Positions 46,707 to 56,423 of a stretch of DNA of 64,000 nt are shown piece by piece (within the stretch, counting starts at the first letter, position 1; each line of letters starts with the position of its first letter). The position numbers and the translations under genes are program-made. Under the pieces are notes generated by a model, which saw only the letters and a program-made list of their open reading frames with translations, had not been told where the DNA came from and did no database searches. Source of the DNA: Burkholderia sp. H160 (GTDB taxonomy: Bacteria; Pseudomonadota; Gammaproteobacteria; Burkholderiales; Burkholderiaceae); assembly GCA_000173575.1 (NCBI GenBank), contig ABYL01000025.1:1-64000 (forward strand). Direction: 5' to 3'.

Positions 46707-46754
46707 ACACGCCGCGACGGAGATAACCGGATACCGGCTATTCGCGCGGCGTGT
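46707..46754. repeat. Inverted repeat upstream of rnc
   Basis: Ten-base arms (46707-46716 and 46745-46754) enclose 28 bases that contain a smaller inverted repeat of the type CCGG...CCGG. It lies between lepB and rnc in a 196-base gap otherwise without a gene. There is no T-tract on either strand. It may be an RNase III processing or regulatory stem (inference). Confidence 0.4.
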
Positions 46755-46799
46755 GAGAAGCGCTCATGAGGCGATCGCGAAGCGATCAATGCAAGCGAC

Positions 46800-47693
46800 T
46801 CACTGAAACGAGCCGATGCGCCGCAGATCGCTGAAGTTCATCCAGATGAAAAACGCACGACCAACGATATTGCGTTCCGGCGCAAAACCCCAGTACCGGC
46901 TATCCGCGCTGTTGTCGCGGTTGTCGCCCATCATGAAGAAATTGCCCGGCGGCACTTTGCAGATCACGCCACGCGCGTTGTACTGGCAGTTGTCGCGAAA
47001 CGGATAATCTTCCGCGCCAACGATGAACGGAGGCACCGCCGGATTATTCAGAATCGCATTCTTGCGGCCGTCGATATCTTCTTCGAACTGCTTCGCATAA
47101 CCGAGGCGCTCTTCGTCGAGATAATCGGGCAGCGGCGTTTCGGGCACAGGTTTGCCGTTGACGGTCAGCTTCTTGTCCTGATACTCGATCACATCGCCCG
47201 GCAGGCCAATCACGCGCTTGATGTAGTCGACCGATTCGTCTTTCGGATAACGGAACACCACCACGTCGCCGCGCTGGACCGGACGGCCCTGCGTGATCCT
47301 CGTGTTGGTGATCGGCAAACGCAGACCGTATTCGAATTTATTGACGAGAATGAAGTCGCCCACCAGCAGCGTCGGCACCATTGACCCCGAAGGAATCTTG
47401 AACGGCTCGACCACAAAGGAGCGCACGACGAACACCACCAGAATCACCGGGAAAAAGCTCGCTGTATATTCGAGCCACCACGGCTGACGCAGCTTGTCGT
47501 CGCGCAGGCGCGCGCGCGTTTGTGCGGCATTTTCATCGGCGAAACGCTCGCCGATGCGTGCCTGCTGACGATCGAATTCGGCGACTGCGGCTTCCGCCTC
47601 GCGGCGCCGTTTCGGCAGAAAAACCAGTTTGTCCGCGACCCATGCGACACCCGTCAAAACGACGAGCACAAAAAGAATCAGCGCAAAATTCAT
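46800..47693 (-). CDS. lepB: Signal peptidase I
   Basis: Cleaves Sec and Tat signal peptides at the periplasmic face. Two N-terminal helices (about 2-20 and 70-90) are followed by the catalytic serine in KIPSGSMVPTLLVGDF and the general-base lysine in YIKRVIGLPGD. The late GDNRDNSADSRYWGF box is complete. Length 297 aa, slightly shorter than E. coli LepB. It is 18 bases downstream of lepA, and the pair forms the usual lepA-lepB unit. Confidence 0.98.
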   Translation of the reverse strand: MNFALILFVLVVLTGVAWVADKLVFLPKRRREAEAAVAEFDRQQARIGERFADENAAQTRARLRDDKLRQPWWLEYTASFFPVILVVFVVRSFVVEPFKIPSGSMVPTLLVGDFILVNKFEYGLRLPITNTRITQGRPVQRGDVVVFRYPKDESVDYIKRVIGLPGDVIEYQDKKLTVNGKPVPETPLPDYLDEERLGYAKQFEEDIDGRKNAILNNPAVPPFIVGAEDYPFRDNCQYNARGVICKVPPGNFFMMGDNRDNSADSRYWGFAPERNIVGRAFFIWMNFSDLRRIGSFQ

Positions 47694-47711
47694 AGGGTTC
47701 CGTTATTCAAC

Positions 47712-49505
47712 TTATTTGTCTTCGACACGCAGGATAGCGAGGAAAGCCTCTTGCGGGATTTCAACCGAGCCCACCTGCTTCATTCGCTTCTTGCCTGCCT
47801 TCTGCTTTTCGAGCAGCTTCTTCTTACGCGTAATATCGCCGCCGTAGCATTTTGCCAGCACGTTCTTACGCAACGCTTTAATGTTTTCGCGCGCAATAAT
47901 GTTCGAACCGATCGTGGCCTGCACGGCCACGTCGTACATCTGACGCGGAATCAGCTCGCGCATTTTCGCTGCCACTTCGCGGCCGCGGTACTGGCTTTGC
48001 GAACGGTGCACGATAACCGACAGCGCATCGACCTTATCGCCGTTGATCAGCATGTCGACCTTCACGACGTCCGACGCGCGGTATTCCTTGAACTCGTAGT
48101 CCATCGACGCATAACCGCGCGAAATCGACTTCAGACGGTCGAAGAAATCGAGCACGACTTCGCCCATCGGGATTTCGTACGTGAGCTGGACCTGACGGCC
48201 GTGATACTGCATGTTGATCTGGTTGCCGCGCTTCTGCGTACACAGCGTGATCACCGCGCCGACGTAGTCTTGCGGCATGTACAGGTTCACGGTAACGATC
48301 GGCTCGCGCACTTCCTCGATCTTCGACGGCTCCGGCATCTTGGCCGGGTTCTCGACCATGAGGGTCGTGCCGTCGCGCTGCAGGACTTCGTAAACCACGG
48401 TCGGCGCCGTCGTGATCAGGTCCATGTCGAACTCGCGCTCGAGACGTTCCTGCACGATTTCCATGTGCAACAGACCGAGGAAGCCGCAGCGAAAACCGAA
48501 CCCGAGCGCCTGCGACACCTCCGGCTCGTACTGCAACGATGCGTCGTTCAGCTTCAGCTTTTCGAGCGAGTCGCGCAGCGCGTCGTACTGGTTCGCTTCG
48601 ACCGGGTAAAGACCCGCGAACACCTGCGGCTTCACTTCCTTGAAGCCCGGCAGCGGCTCGGCCGCCGGCTGGTTCACGAGCGTGACCGTGTCACCGACCT
48701 TCGCCGCCGCGAGTTCCTTGATGCCGGCAATGATGAAGCCCACCTGCCCCGCCGAAAGCGACTCGAGATTCTTCGACTTCGGGGTGAACACGCCGATATG
48801 TTCGACCGGGTACTGCGCGCCGGTTGCCATCAGTCGGATCTTGTCCTTCGGACGGAGCGTGCCGTTGACGATGCGCACGAGCATCACGACACCGACGTAG
48901 TTGTCGAACCACGAGTCGATGATCAGCGCCTGCAGCGGCGCTTCCGGATCACCCTTCGGCGGCGGCACTTTCGCAATGAGCGCTTCGAGCACGTCTTCGA
49001 CGCCGAGGCCGGTCTTGGCGCTGCAACGCGTGGCGTCAGTCGCGTCGATACCGATTACGTCCTCGATTTCGGCGATCGCGTTTTCGGGGTTCGCCGCCGG
49101 CAAGTCGATCTTGTTCAACACCGGGACCACTTCGACGCCGAGTTCGATGGCCGTGTAGCAGTTGGCGACGGTTTGCGCCTCCACGCCCTGGCTCGCATCG
49201 ACGACGAGCAGCGCGCCTTCGCAGGCGGACAGCGAGCGGCTGACTTCGTACGAGAAGTCGACGTGCCCCGGCGTGTCGATCATGTTCAGGTTATAGACCT
49301 GCCCGTCGCGCGCGCGATACGTCAACGCGGCGGTTTGCGCCTTGATGGTGATACCGCGCTCGCGCTCGAGATCCATCGAATCGAGCACCTGAGCTTCCAT
49401 CTCGCGGTCGGACAGACCGCCACAAATCTGGATGATGCGATCGGCGAGCGTCGACTTGCCATGGTCGATGTGCGCAATGATCGAGAAGTTACGAATATGA
49501 TCCAT
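47712..49505 (-). CDS. lepA: Elongation factor 4 (LepA)
   Basis: Ribosome-associated translational GTPase, linked to 30S biogenesis and initiation. G1 [15 protein letters not shown]3 DTPGHVDF and G4 NKIDLP are present. The specific C-terminal domain ends [18 protein letters not shown]. Length of 597 aa is normal. The ATG at 49505 is the family start. A gap of 214 bases separates it from the glutaredoxin-like gene, with no clear terminator. Confidence 0.98.
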   Translation of the reverse strand: MDHIRNFSIIAHIDHGKSTLADRIIQICGGLSDREMEAQVLDSMDLERERGITIKAQTAALTYRARDGQVYNLNMIDTPGHVDFSYEVSRSLSACEGALLVVDASQGVEAQTVANCYTAIELGVEVVPVLNKIDLPAANPENAIAEIEDVIGIDATDATRCSAKTGLGVEDVLEALIAKVPPPKGDPEAPLQALIIDSWFDNYVGVVMLVRIVNGTLRPKDKIRLMATGAQYPVEHIGVFTPKSKNLESLSAGQVGFIIAGIKELAAAKVGDTVTLVNQPAAEPLPGFKEVKPQVFAGLYPVEANQYDALRDSLEKLKLNDASLQYEPEVSQALGFGFRCGFLGLLHMEIVQERLEREFDMDLITTAPTVVYEVLQRDGTTLMVENPAKMPEPSKIEEVREPIVTVNLYMPQDYVGAVITLCTQKRGNQINMQYHGRQVQLTYEIPMGEVVLDFFDRLKSISRGYASMDYEFKEYRASDVVKVDMLINGDKVDALSVIVHRSQSQYRGREVAAKMRELIPRQMYDVAVQATIGSNIIARENIKALRKNVLAKCYGGDITRKKKLLEKQKAGKKRMKQVGSVEIPQEAFLAILRVEDK

Positions 49506-49719
49506 TCAGTGCCGATCAAGCGAAAAGGCGCGCCCGGACAATAGCGGAGCACGCCTTGTAAGTAGGTGAAAATCCTATCTATTTTAGCCGAAAAGCCCTT
49601 CGGCCGGCGCATCTTGCTAAGCGCGCGCCGAAAGACAGCGAAGAAGATGCGAGAAATTTACCGTGGGTATCGCGGTGAATCACGGTGAACCTCGGCAAAA
49701 CGCGCATGGATCGCGCGAA

Positions 49720-50004
49720 TCAGAATGCCGCCGAGGGTGCCGCAGCGACACGCGACGCATGCGCGGCCAATGCTGCCCGCACGCGCCCTTCGTCGAGATG
49801 GTGGTGGCACAGCTCGACGCCATCGCAGACCAGCACCGGCACCCACTCGTTGTAACGCGCTTCGAGCAGCGGATCGGTGTCGACGTCGATCACCGTCAGC
49901 TGCGCGCCGAACTCGGCCAGCAAGGGCTCGAGCGCGGCGCGCATCTCCTCACACAGATGGCACCACGCGCGCCCGTAAAGCGTCAGCGATGCCGTCGTCT
50001 TCAT
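49720..50004 (-). CDS. Glutaredoxin-like protein (DUF836 type)
   Basis: A 94-aa thioredoxin-fold protein starting MKTTASLTLYGRAWCHLCEE. The CHLC motif at residues 15-18 is the redox pair, and the cis-proline appears in EWVPVLVCDG. This small glutaredoxin family is often found next to mucD or lepA in beta- and gammaproteobacteria. It overlaps the mucD stop by four bases (ATGA), so translation is coupled. Electron donor unknown. Confidence 0.9.
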   Translation of the reverse strand: MKTTASLTLYGRAWCHLCEEMRAALEPLLAEFGAQLTVIDVDTDPLLEARYNEWVPVLVCDGVELCHHHLDEGRVRAALAAHASRVAAAPSAAF

Positions 50005-51524
50005 TTCTGCGCGGTGCGCGGGCGAATCGGTACAAACTGCGTGTTGTCGCCACGACGAACCAGCAGCGCAACCATCTTCTGCGAATCGAGGTGCGAGGTC
50101 ACTTCGTCGAACTGCTTCGCGCTCGTCACGTCCGTATCGCCGACCCGCAGGATGATGTCGCCCTTCTGGAGCCCGACACGCGCGGCCGGACCGTCGACCG
50201 CGTCGATCTGCACGCCATTCTGAATCTTCAGCGCTTTCTGTTGGTCGGCGGGAATGTCGCTGACGGCGATGCCGAGCGCGTTCGTCGCGCGCTGCTTCGG
50301 CGCCGGCGGTTTCTTCTGATCCGCCTTCGCGACCTTGTCCGACTGCATTTCGGTGATCGTGATCGGCAGCTCGTGCGTTTGACCCTTGCGCCAGACCGTG
50401 ATCGACGTCTTCGTGCCCGGCTTCGTATCGCCAACCATGCGCGGCAGATCCGTCGCGGTCTCGACCGGATGGCCGTTGAACTTCAGGATGATGTCGCCCG
50501 GCTGCACGCCGGCCTTGTCGGCCGGACCGCCCGGCTCGACGCTGCTGACGAGCGCGCCCTGCGCCTTCGGCAGACCGAGTGAGTCCGCAACGTCCTTGGT
50601 CACTTCACCGATTGCCACCGCGATGCGGCCGCGCACCACCTTGCCCGAACTCTTCAGCTGATCGGCCACACGCATCGCTTCGTCGATCGGAATCGCGAAT
50701 GAAATGCCCATGAATCCGCCAGTGCGGCTATAGATCTGCGAATTGATGCCGATCACTTCACCCTGCATGTTGATCAGCGGACCGCCCGAGTTGCCCGGAT
50801 TGACGGCCACGTCGGTCTGGATGAACGGCAGGTAATCGCCCGTGTCGCGCCCCTTCGCGCTGACGATACCGGCTGTCACCGTATTTTCGAGACCGAACGG
50901 CGAACCGATCGCGACGACCCATTCGCCGACGCGCACCTTGTTCGAATCGCCGATCGTGATGGTCGGCAGGTTCGACGCGTTGATCTTCACGACGGCGACG
51001 TCGGTACGGTCGTCGACGCCGATCAGCTTCGCCTTGAATTCGCGCTTGTCTGTCAGCGTCACGTAGATCGTGTCCGCATCGTCGACGACATGCGCATTGG
51101 TCATCACGTAACCGTCCGCCGACATGATGAAGCCCGAGCCGACGCCACTGTTCTGTTCGGGCTCGGTGTTGTCCGGGGTATCCGCGCTGCCGCCGCTACC
51201 GCCGCCATTGCCACCGCCCCCACCACCGTTATCTCCGCCGCGCGGCGATTGCGGCGACTGCGGCAACGGAATCCCGAAGAAGCGACGGAAGAACTCCGAC
51301 ATGTCACCGTCGTCCATACCCGGCGGCAGGCCGCCGCGGGAACTGCCATTCGACACATGCGTTGTAGTGCGAATGTTGACGACCGCCGGGCCGACTTTGT
51401 CGACGAGGTCAGTGAAGTCGGGCAGATTGGCGGCGGGAGCCGCCGACGCCATATGCGGCACAAGCGGCAAACACGCCGCCACCACTGCGGCCGCGAGGAA
51501 TTTGCGCACCGAGAAAGTCGTCAT
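50001..51524 (-). CDS. mucD: DegP/MucD-type periplasmic serine endoprotease
   Basis: HtrA-family protease and chaperone of the periplasm that restrains the envelope-stress response. The signal peptide covers about residues 1-28 (ends MASAAP). The triad is His in VMTNAHVVDDAD, Asp in DDRTDVAVVKI and Ser in NPGNSGGPL. Two PDZ domains follow at about 285-375 and 405-500. The loop before the protease core is unusually glycine-rich (RGGDNGGGGGGNGGG, about residues 96-110). Length 507 aa. Third gene after rpoE-mucA-mucB. Confidence 0.96.
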   Translation of the reverse strand: MTTFSVRKFLAAAVVAACLPLVPHMASAAPAANLPDFTDLVDKVGPAVVNIRTTTHVSNGSSRGGLPPGMDDGDMSEFFRRFFGIPLPQSPQSPRGGDNGGGGGGNGGGSGGSADTPDNTEPEQNSGVGSGFIMSADGYVMTNAHVVDDADTIYVTLTDKREFKAKLIGVDDRTDVAVVKINASNLPTITIGDSNKVRVGEWVVAIGSPFGLENTVTAGIVSAKGRDTGDYLPFIQTDVAVNPGNSGGPLINMQGEVIGINSQIYSRTGGFMGISFAIPIDEAMRVADQLKSSGKVVRGRIAVAIGEVTKDVADSLGLPKAQGALVSSVEPGGPADKAGVQPGDIILKFNGHPVETATDLPRMVGDTKPGTKTSITVWRKGQTHELPITITEMQSDKVAKADQKKPPAPKQRATNALGIAVSDIPADQQKALKIQNGVQIDAVDGPAARVGLQKGDIILRVGDTDVTSAKQFDEVTSHLDSQKMVALLVRRGDNTQFVPIRPRTAQK

Positions 51525-51561
51525 ATCGTAGCAAGCCGAGGGATTTCAGGATTCAGAAGGA

Positions 51562-52602
51562 TTACTTTGGAGCTTTGTATTCTATGGCAGACGCGAACTG
51601 CTGCAATGTGGTTTGAGGCACCTCACCGAGCAGGGTAATCCAGAAGTCGCCCTGACGCTTGACCAGTACGTGGGTCGCGCCGCTGTCGCCCGTGCCCTCC
51701 TTGCGCGTATTGTTCTCGACCGGCTCGACGAACACCGAAATCGCCGCGAGGCCGTCCGAAAACACGGCCTGATCGACTGGGATCGGCGGCTGCCCCGCCT
51801 CGCGCGACGCCATTGGGCGGCGCAACTCGCGGATGATGTGAAAGCCCGGTACCGACGGCGTGATCTGCCACCCATGCGCGGCCATGTCGACCGGCTCGAC
51901 CGGCGGACGCACGACGGTCCAGCCTGCGAGATTGCGAATTCCGTTGACGATACCCGCCTTGTCGACCGGCACGCCGATGCGGACCTGCGAAAACGACAGT
52001 TGTTCGAGCACCTGACCGTTCGGGTCGAGCGTCTGCGCGCGCAGCAGCAGACCGGTCTTTTTGTCGGCCCACAGCTTGTATGCGAAGCGGTACGCGTCTT
52101 TCGGATCGAGCTCCATCACGAGGCTGTCGACGCCCGCGACGCGGTCATCGCCAAGCATCTTCGGCTCGTAGACGGACAGCACCTGCGAGCCGTTCACGGC
52201 CAGCAGCGCGGGGAACGAGTCTTTGTTCTGACGGATCTCGACGACGACGAGACGCCGCTCCGGCACGAACGTGTACATGTCGTCGTTATGCCGGAGCATT
52301 TTGCGCGGTTTGCCGTCGAGACTTTCGAGCTGCTCGAACTCGCCGTCCGTATGCGTGGAGTAGTGCGTTATGCGTGACGTCTGCACGAAATTGCCGCGCT
52401 GATAGACGAACGCGCCCTCGTAGTTCAGCTGCTGGGCGGCCTGATGGATGCGATCGAGCAGTTCCGCGGCCGCGCGACGGGCGACGACCGGATCGTCTTG
52501 TGCGAAGACCCGCGGTGTAGCGGACAACAACACGGCTGCGCAGAACAGAAATGCTGGCAACCGCCCCCAGATAGTCGTTTTATTTACCCGCGGAGTCTGC
52601 AT
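51562..52602 (-). CDS. mucB: Sigma-E factor regulatory protein RseB/MucB
   Basis: Periplasmic protein that binds the anti-sigma factor and senses envelope lipids or misfolded porins. After a signal peptide (cleavage near RVFA-QD) it shows the MucB/RseB lipocalin-like region, with ELLDRIHQAAQQLNYEGAFVYQRG and the segment MLRHNDDMYTFVPERRLVVVE. The second domain ends the protein at about 346 aa. The ATG at 52602 is preferred over the preceding in-frame TTG. It begins 4 bases after the mucA stop. Confidence 0.95.
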   Translation of the reverse strand: MQTPRVNKTTIWGRLPAFLFCAAVLLSATPRVFAQDDPVVARRAAAELLDRIHQAAQQLNYEGAFVYQRGNFVQTSRITHYSTHTDGEFEQLESLDGKPRKMLRHNDDMYTFVPERRLVVVEIRQNKDSFPALLAVNGSQVLSVYEPKMLGDDRVAGVDSLVMELDPKDAYRFAYKLWADKKTGLLLRAQTLDPNGQVLEQLSFSQVRIGVPVDKAGIVNGIRNLAGWTVVRPPVEPVDMAAHGWQITPSVPGFHIIRELRRPMASREAGQPPIPVDQAVFSDGLAAISVFVEPVENNTRKEGTGDSGATHVLVKRQGDFWITLLGEVPQTTLQQFASAIEYKAPK

Positions 52603-52606
52603 CAAA

Positions 52607-53221
52607 CTATTGGCCCTGCGTGGAGACTGAGGCAGCGCGAATCACCGGCATCGAGCCTGCCATCACCGGTTGTTGCGCGAACTGCTGATGAGCTTCGAGG
52701 TATTGATCGAGGCTCGCGTCGCGAATGATGTTGGAGTTCTGCGGCGCGGGCACCGAGGCCATGGCGACTTGCTGCACCGCGTCGCCATGCGATTGGAGCG
52801 AGGCCAGCTGGGCGCCCGGACCACCCGGCACGCCCTGCAACTGCGGCACGACGATCCAGGTCAGCGTAGCGGCCGCGGCGGCGACGGCAAAGGCCGGCAC
52901 GACGCGGCGGCGCAGCCCGAGCAGGCGCCTCGTGACCGACGCGGACGCGGTCGGCGCCAGCACATGCGGCTCACTTTCGAGACGCGCGGCGAAGCCGCTC
53001 AGAAATGCGCTGCTCCTTGCAGGGCTGACCGCCAGATCGTCGGAGCGCAGCGCGTCGCCGATCAGGTGGTAGCTCGACCACGCGGCACGACCGTCGCCGT
53101 CGAGATCCGCAAGAAACTTGTCCAGATTCAGATGCTCTTCGCCGAACAGCTCACCGTCGACGAAAGCCGACAGACGCTCGCCGTGCGAGCCCGCTTGCGA
53201 TTGCATCGAGACCGACCCCAT
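52607..53221 (-). CDS. mucA: Anti-sigma-E factor RseA/MucA
   Basis: Inner-membrane anti-sigma factor that holds RpoE until cleaved by a regulated protease cascade. The N-terminal cytoplasmic sigma-binding domain contains ERLSAFVDGELFGEEHL and AAWSSYHLIGDALRSDDL. A single helix lies at about 112-131 (VVPAFAVAAAAATLTWIVVP), followed by a short periplasmic part rich in Gln/Ala. Start at ATG 53221 (MGSVSMQ) with GGGGAG four bases upstream. ATG 53233 has a poorer site. 204 aa. Confidence 0.93.
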   Translation of the reverse strand: MGSVSMQSQAGSHGERLSAFVDGELFGEEHLNLDKFLADLDGDGRAAWSSYHLIGDALRSDDLAVSPARSSAFLSGFAARLESEPHVLAPTASASVTRRLLGLRRRVVPAFAVAAAAATLTWIVVPQLQGVPGGPGAQLASLQSHGDAVQQVAMASVPAPQNSNIIRDASLDQYLEAHQQFAQQPVMAGSMPVIRAASVSTQGQ

Positions 53222-53307
53222 GATGCTCCCCATCTTTCCAAATACCCCGTAGTGACACCACTAATCCAGATATTGCACCGCTGCCCCGCCGGGCCGCTCA
53301 GAAACGT

Positions 53308-53907
53308 CTACCAGCGCTTACCCTCGGGTGTGTCAAGCAACGGTCGCAATTTTGCCGCAATGGCTTCGCGAGCGCGGAAAATTCGTGATCTGACTGTGCC
53401 AATTGGGCAACCCATCATCTCCGCGATTTCCTCGTAGCTCAAACCCTCAATTTCTCGAAGAGTAATGGCGGTGCGCAATTCTTCCGGTAAAACCGCCATC
53501 GCAGCATTGACCGTCTCGGCGATCTGCTTGCTCATCAACATCGACTCAGGCGTGTTGATATCCCTTAGTTGGTCGGCGTCTGAGAAAGTTTCAGCTTCTT
53601 CAGCATCCGCTTCGGTCGAGGTCGGTGCGCGCCGGCCCTGGGTGGCAAGGTAGTTCTTCGCGGTGTTGACCGCAATCCGGTACAACCACGTATAAAACGC
53701 CGACTCGCCGCGAAACTGCGGCAACGCGCGATACGCCTTGATGAAAGCGTCCTGCGCAACGTCTTCGACTTCGGCGGGGTCCCGCACGAGACGCGAGATC
53801 AGCCGGAGAATCTTGCGGTGGTATTTGGAGACCAGAAGCTCGAACGCGGCCTTGTCGCCCTTCTGGACGCGTTCGACCAGCACCTGATCAATTTCTTTTT
53901 CGCTCAC
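53308..53907 (-). CDS. rpoE: Envelope-stress sigma factor RpoE (AlgU type)
   Basis: Extracytoplasmic-function sigma factor of 199 aa. Region 2 (about 20-90) has DVAQDAFIKAYRALPQFRG with the -10 recognition helix, and region 4 (about 130-190) has LPEELRTAITLREIEGLSYEEIAEMMGCPIGTVRSRI. The start codon is GTG at 53907. It heads rpoE-mucA-mucB-mucD. I do not see a clear match to the usual sigma-E promoter (GAACTT...TCTGA) just upstream, but a repeat-rich 100-base region lies there. Confidence 0.97.
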   Translation of the reverse strand: MSEKEIDQVLVERVQKGDKAAFELLVSKYHRKILRLISRLVRDPAEVEDVAQDAFIKAYRALPQFRGESAFYTWLYRIAVNTAKNYLATQGRRAPTSTEADAEEAETFSDADQLRDINTPESMLMSKQIAETVNAAMAVLPEELRTAITLREIEGLSYEEIAEMMGCPIGTVRSRIFRAREAIAAKLRPLLDTPEGKRW

Positions 53908-53973
53908 CTGATAAATCCGTTAACTATAGGGCGCATGGCGGGGGACCATTGTAGCGTCCCCCTCGTGGGGGCA

Positions 53974-54010
53974 CGTTACTACGGTAACAGCGGTTACAGT
54001 CGTTACAGTC
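53974..54010. repeat. Tandem and inverted GTTAC-type repeats upstream of rpoE
   Basis: Four 6-9 base units related to CGTTACAG lie in 37 bases: one at 53974, one inverted at 53982, and two direct copies at 53991 and 54001. They overlap the last bases of the preceding gene. A GC stem with five C/G pairs (53957-53972) and a possible -10 TACAAT on the minus strand (53954-53949) follow. This may be an operator for rpoE. Confidence 0.45.
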
Positions 54011-54527
54011 AGGCGCCGGCCGCACGCCGGCCTAGCACGGAAAGTTCACGGAAAACAGTGGGCGGCAGCGCGTCGGCCGCGAGCAGCATGGTGCGTGTGT
54101 GACGGTGGGGCCTGAGCGCGGGGCCGCGCCTTTGACCACCCTTCGGCTCGAGCGCGAGCACGAGCAAACGGTCGCTCCACTGCGCGCAACCGACTACGCG
54201 GCCTCGCGCGAGCAACGCGCCCGCGCTGTTCCAGGCGGAAATCTCGTCCATCGCGATATGCAGTGCGATGGGCTGCGCCGCGTCATGCTTCGCCGCGCAC
54301 AGCGCGAGCAGCGCTGTGAGGGCAAGCGTCAACGGAGCGGCCTGCAACGCACCGAGACGCGGCGCGAGGCAGGTGTAGACGGCTAACGTCACAATCAGCA
54401 CGAACGCCCCTGTCGCGGCACGCAGTGCGACCGAGCGACGCAGCGCAATCCGCTGCGTCGCCCCGCCCAATGTTGCCGGTTCAGGAGAAAGCGCCGGCGC
54501 AGCCGGCGTCGTGAATTGACGGGTCAC
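54009..54527 (-). CDS. Small membrane protein of the fabF-rpoE interval
   Basis: A 172-aa protein with one or two hydrophobic helices (about 34-52 and 58-80), then a soluble domain containing AWNSAGALLARGRVVGCAQW and LVLALEPKGGQRRG. It resembles the YgfX/toxin CptA-type small membrane proteins in size and layout, but I cannot be sure. The start is GTG 54527, 11 bases after the fabF stop, so it is probably cotranscribed with fabF. It is often present between fabF and rpoE in related genomes (recollection). Confidence 0.65.
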   Translation of the reverse strand: MTRQFTTPAAPALSPEPATLGGATQRIALRRSVALRAATGAFVLIVTLAVYTCLAPRLGALQAAPLTLALTALLALCAAKHDAAQPIALHIAMDEISAWNSAGALLARGRVVGCAQWSDRLLVLALEPKGGQRRGPALRPHRHTRTMLLAADALPPTVFRELSVLGRRAAGA

Positions 54528-54538
54528 CCGTGATCAGG

Positions 54539-55777
54539 TCAGGCGCGCTTGAACACCAGCGTGCCGTTCGTGCCGCCGAACCCGAACGAGTTCTTCAGCG
54601 CGACGTCGATCTTCATTTCCCGCGCGGTGTTCGCGCAGTAATCGAGATCGCAGGCCGGGTCCTGGTTGAAAATGTTGATGGTCGGAGGCGAGACCTGGTG
54701 ATGCACGGCGAGCACCGTGAACACCGACTCCAGACCGCCAGCGCCGCCCAGCAGGTGACCCGTCATCGACTTGGTCGAGTTGACGACCATGTTCTTCGCG
54801 TGGTCGCCGAACGCCCGCTTGATGCCGGTCGTTTCCGCCAGATCGCCGAGCGGCGTGGACGTGCCGTGCGCGTTCAGGTAGTTCACCTGATCGCCATTGA
54901 TACCCGCGTTCTTCAGCGCTGCGAGCATGCAGCGGCGTGCGCCGTCACCATCTTCGAGCGGCGCGGTCATGTGATACGCATCACCGCTCATGCCGTAGCC
55001 GCCGATTTCCGCGTAGATCTTCGCGCCGCGCGCCTTTGCGTGCTCGTACTCTTCGAGCACCATCACGCCCGCGCCTTCGCCGAGCACGAAGCCGTCGCGA
55101 TCCTTGTCCCACGGACGGCTCGCGGTCGCCGGATCGTCATTGCGTTGCGACAGCGCGCGCGCCGCCGCAAAGCCGCCGATACCGAGCGGCGACACCGTCG
55201 ATTCCGCGCCACCGGCGATCATCACGTCGGCGTCGCCGTATTCGATCAGGCGCGAAGCCTCGCCGATGCAGTGCAGACCGGTCGTACACGCGGTGACGAT
55301 CGACAGATTCGGACCCTTGATGCCGAACTTGATCGACAGGTGGCCGGAGATCATGTTGATGATCGAAGCCGGCACGAAGAACGGCGAAATGCGACGCGGG
55401 CCGCGATTGAGCAATTCGGTTTGGGTGATCTCGATCATCGGCAGGCCGCCGATGCCCGAACCGACCACCACGCCAATGCGCTCCGAATTCTCGTCGGTGA
55501 CTTCGAGGCCGCTGTCCTGCATCGCCTGGATGCCCGCAGCCACGCCGTAATGGATGAACGTATCCATGTGGCGCGCTTCCTTACCGGGGATGTAGTCCTC
55601 GATATTGAAGCCCTTCACCTCGCCGGCGAAACGAGTCGAGAAGTTCGACGCATCGAACTTCGTGATATTGGCAATCCCAGACTTGCCGGCGACCAGATTG
55701 GCCCAGCCATCGGCAACATTATTGCCAACAGGCGAAATCAGCCCCAGGCCTGTAACAACAACACGACGGCGGCTCAC
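54539..55777 (-). CDS. fabF: 3-oxoacyl-ACP synthase II
   Basis: Elongating condensing enzyme of type II fatty acid synthesis. The thiolase-fold protein starts [19 protein letters not shown]. The active-site cysteine is Cys164 in [11 protein letters not shown], and the two histidines are in [11 protein letters not shown] and [12 protein letters not shown]. The start is GTG 55777 with AAGGGG upstream, giving the normal 412 aa. It lies downstream of acpP past a hairpin that may act as a partial terminator. Confidence 0.98.
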   Translation of the reverse strand: MSRRRVVVTGLGLISPVGNNVADGWANLVAGKSGIANITKFDASNFSTRFAGEVKGFNIEDYIPGKEARHMDTFIHYGVAAGIQAMQDSGLEVTDENSERIGVVVGSGIGGLPMIEITQTELLNRGPRRISPFFVPASIINMISGHLSIKFGIKGPNLSIVTACTTGLHCIGEASRLIEYGDADVMIAGGAESTVSPLGIGGFAAARALSQRNDDPATASRPWDKDRDGFVLGEGAGVMVLEEYEHAKARGAKIYAEIGGYGMSGDAYHMTAPLEDGDGARRCMLAALKNAGINGDQVNYLNAHGTSTPLGDLAETTGIKRAFGDHAKNMVVNSTKSMTGHLLGGAGGLESVFTVLAVHHQVSPPTINIFNQDPACDLDYCANTAREMKIDVALKNSFGFGGTNGTLVFKRA

Positions 55778-55804
55778 GGTAACCCCTTTTTCATAGATGA
55801 CAAA

Positions 55805-55846
55805 AGCAAAAGCCACAGCGCCCACAGGAATCGCCCTGTGTGCCCT
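55805..55846 (-). terminator. Hairpin between acpP and fabF
   Basis: Outer 8-bp arms (55805-55812 with 55839-55846) enclose a second 6-bp stem (CACAGG/CCTGTG). On the minus strand it is followed by TTTTGCTTTTG. It likely trims acpP mRNA or lets acpP be made in excess over fabF. Confidence 0.6.
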
Positions 55847-56032
55847 GTGGCTGTTTAAGTCGGCAATCGCGCGGAAAGTTGCGCTGTCAACATCGCTGGC
55901 TCCTGCGTAGCAAGTGGCGCGGCGCATGGTGTGCCAACAGACACTTCCAATAGCGTCGACCCTGCTGGCGCCGGCAAGCGGCACGGCAGGGCGTCATGCG
56001 CGGCCCGCGCAGAAACGCAGGTGCGAATGACC

Positions 56033-56272
56033 TTAGGCCTTGACGTTCGCGCGAGCGTAGTCGATCGCTTGCTGAACGGTGGTGATCTTCTCGGCTTCTT
56101 CATCCGGAATTTCCATGCCGAATTCGTCTTCGAGGGCCATCACGAGCTCAACGGTGTCGAGCGAGTCGGCGCCGAGATCGTTCACGAACGACGCTTCGTT
56201 CTTGATTTCCGCTTCCGCAACGCCCAGTTGTTCCGCGACGATCTTCTTGACGCGCTGTTCGATATTGTCCAT
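56033..56272 (-). CDS. acpP: Acyl carrier protein
   Basis: Carries acyl chains on a phosphopantetheine arm in fatty acid and phospholipid synthesis. It is a 79-aa acidic four-helix protein beginning [17 protein letters not shown], with attachment Ser37 in [15 protein letters not shown]. The ribosome site GGAGGGG lies 5 bases before the ATG, one of the strongest in the window, fitting high expression. Between fabG and fabF. Confidence 0.99.
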
Positions 56273-56423
56273 TACCCCTCCAAGGGAAAAGAAGTTCAAA
56301 AATACAGGTGCGCGCATTTTATCAGGTTTGCCCTGGCAAAAAAGCGGCGCATCGGGTTCCTGTCAATGCATGCGCCTCGTGGTTCAGCAAACGCATCAAG
56401 GCGCGGATAGTAACCGAAATTGG

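Noticed and set aside
47520-49544. A 674-codon plus-strand open frame opposite lepA
   Set aside because: Antisense shadow of lepA with no recognisable motif.
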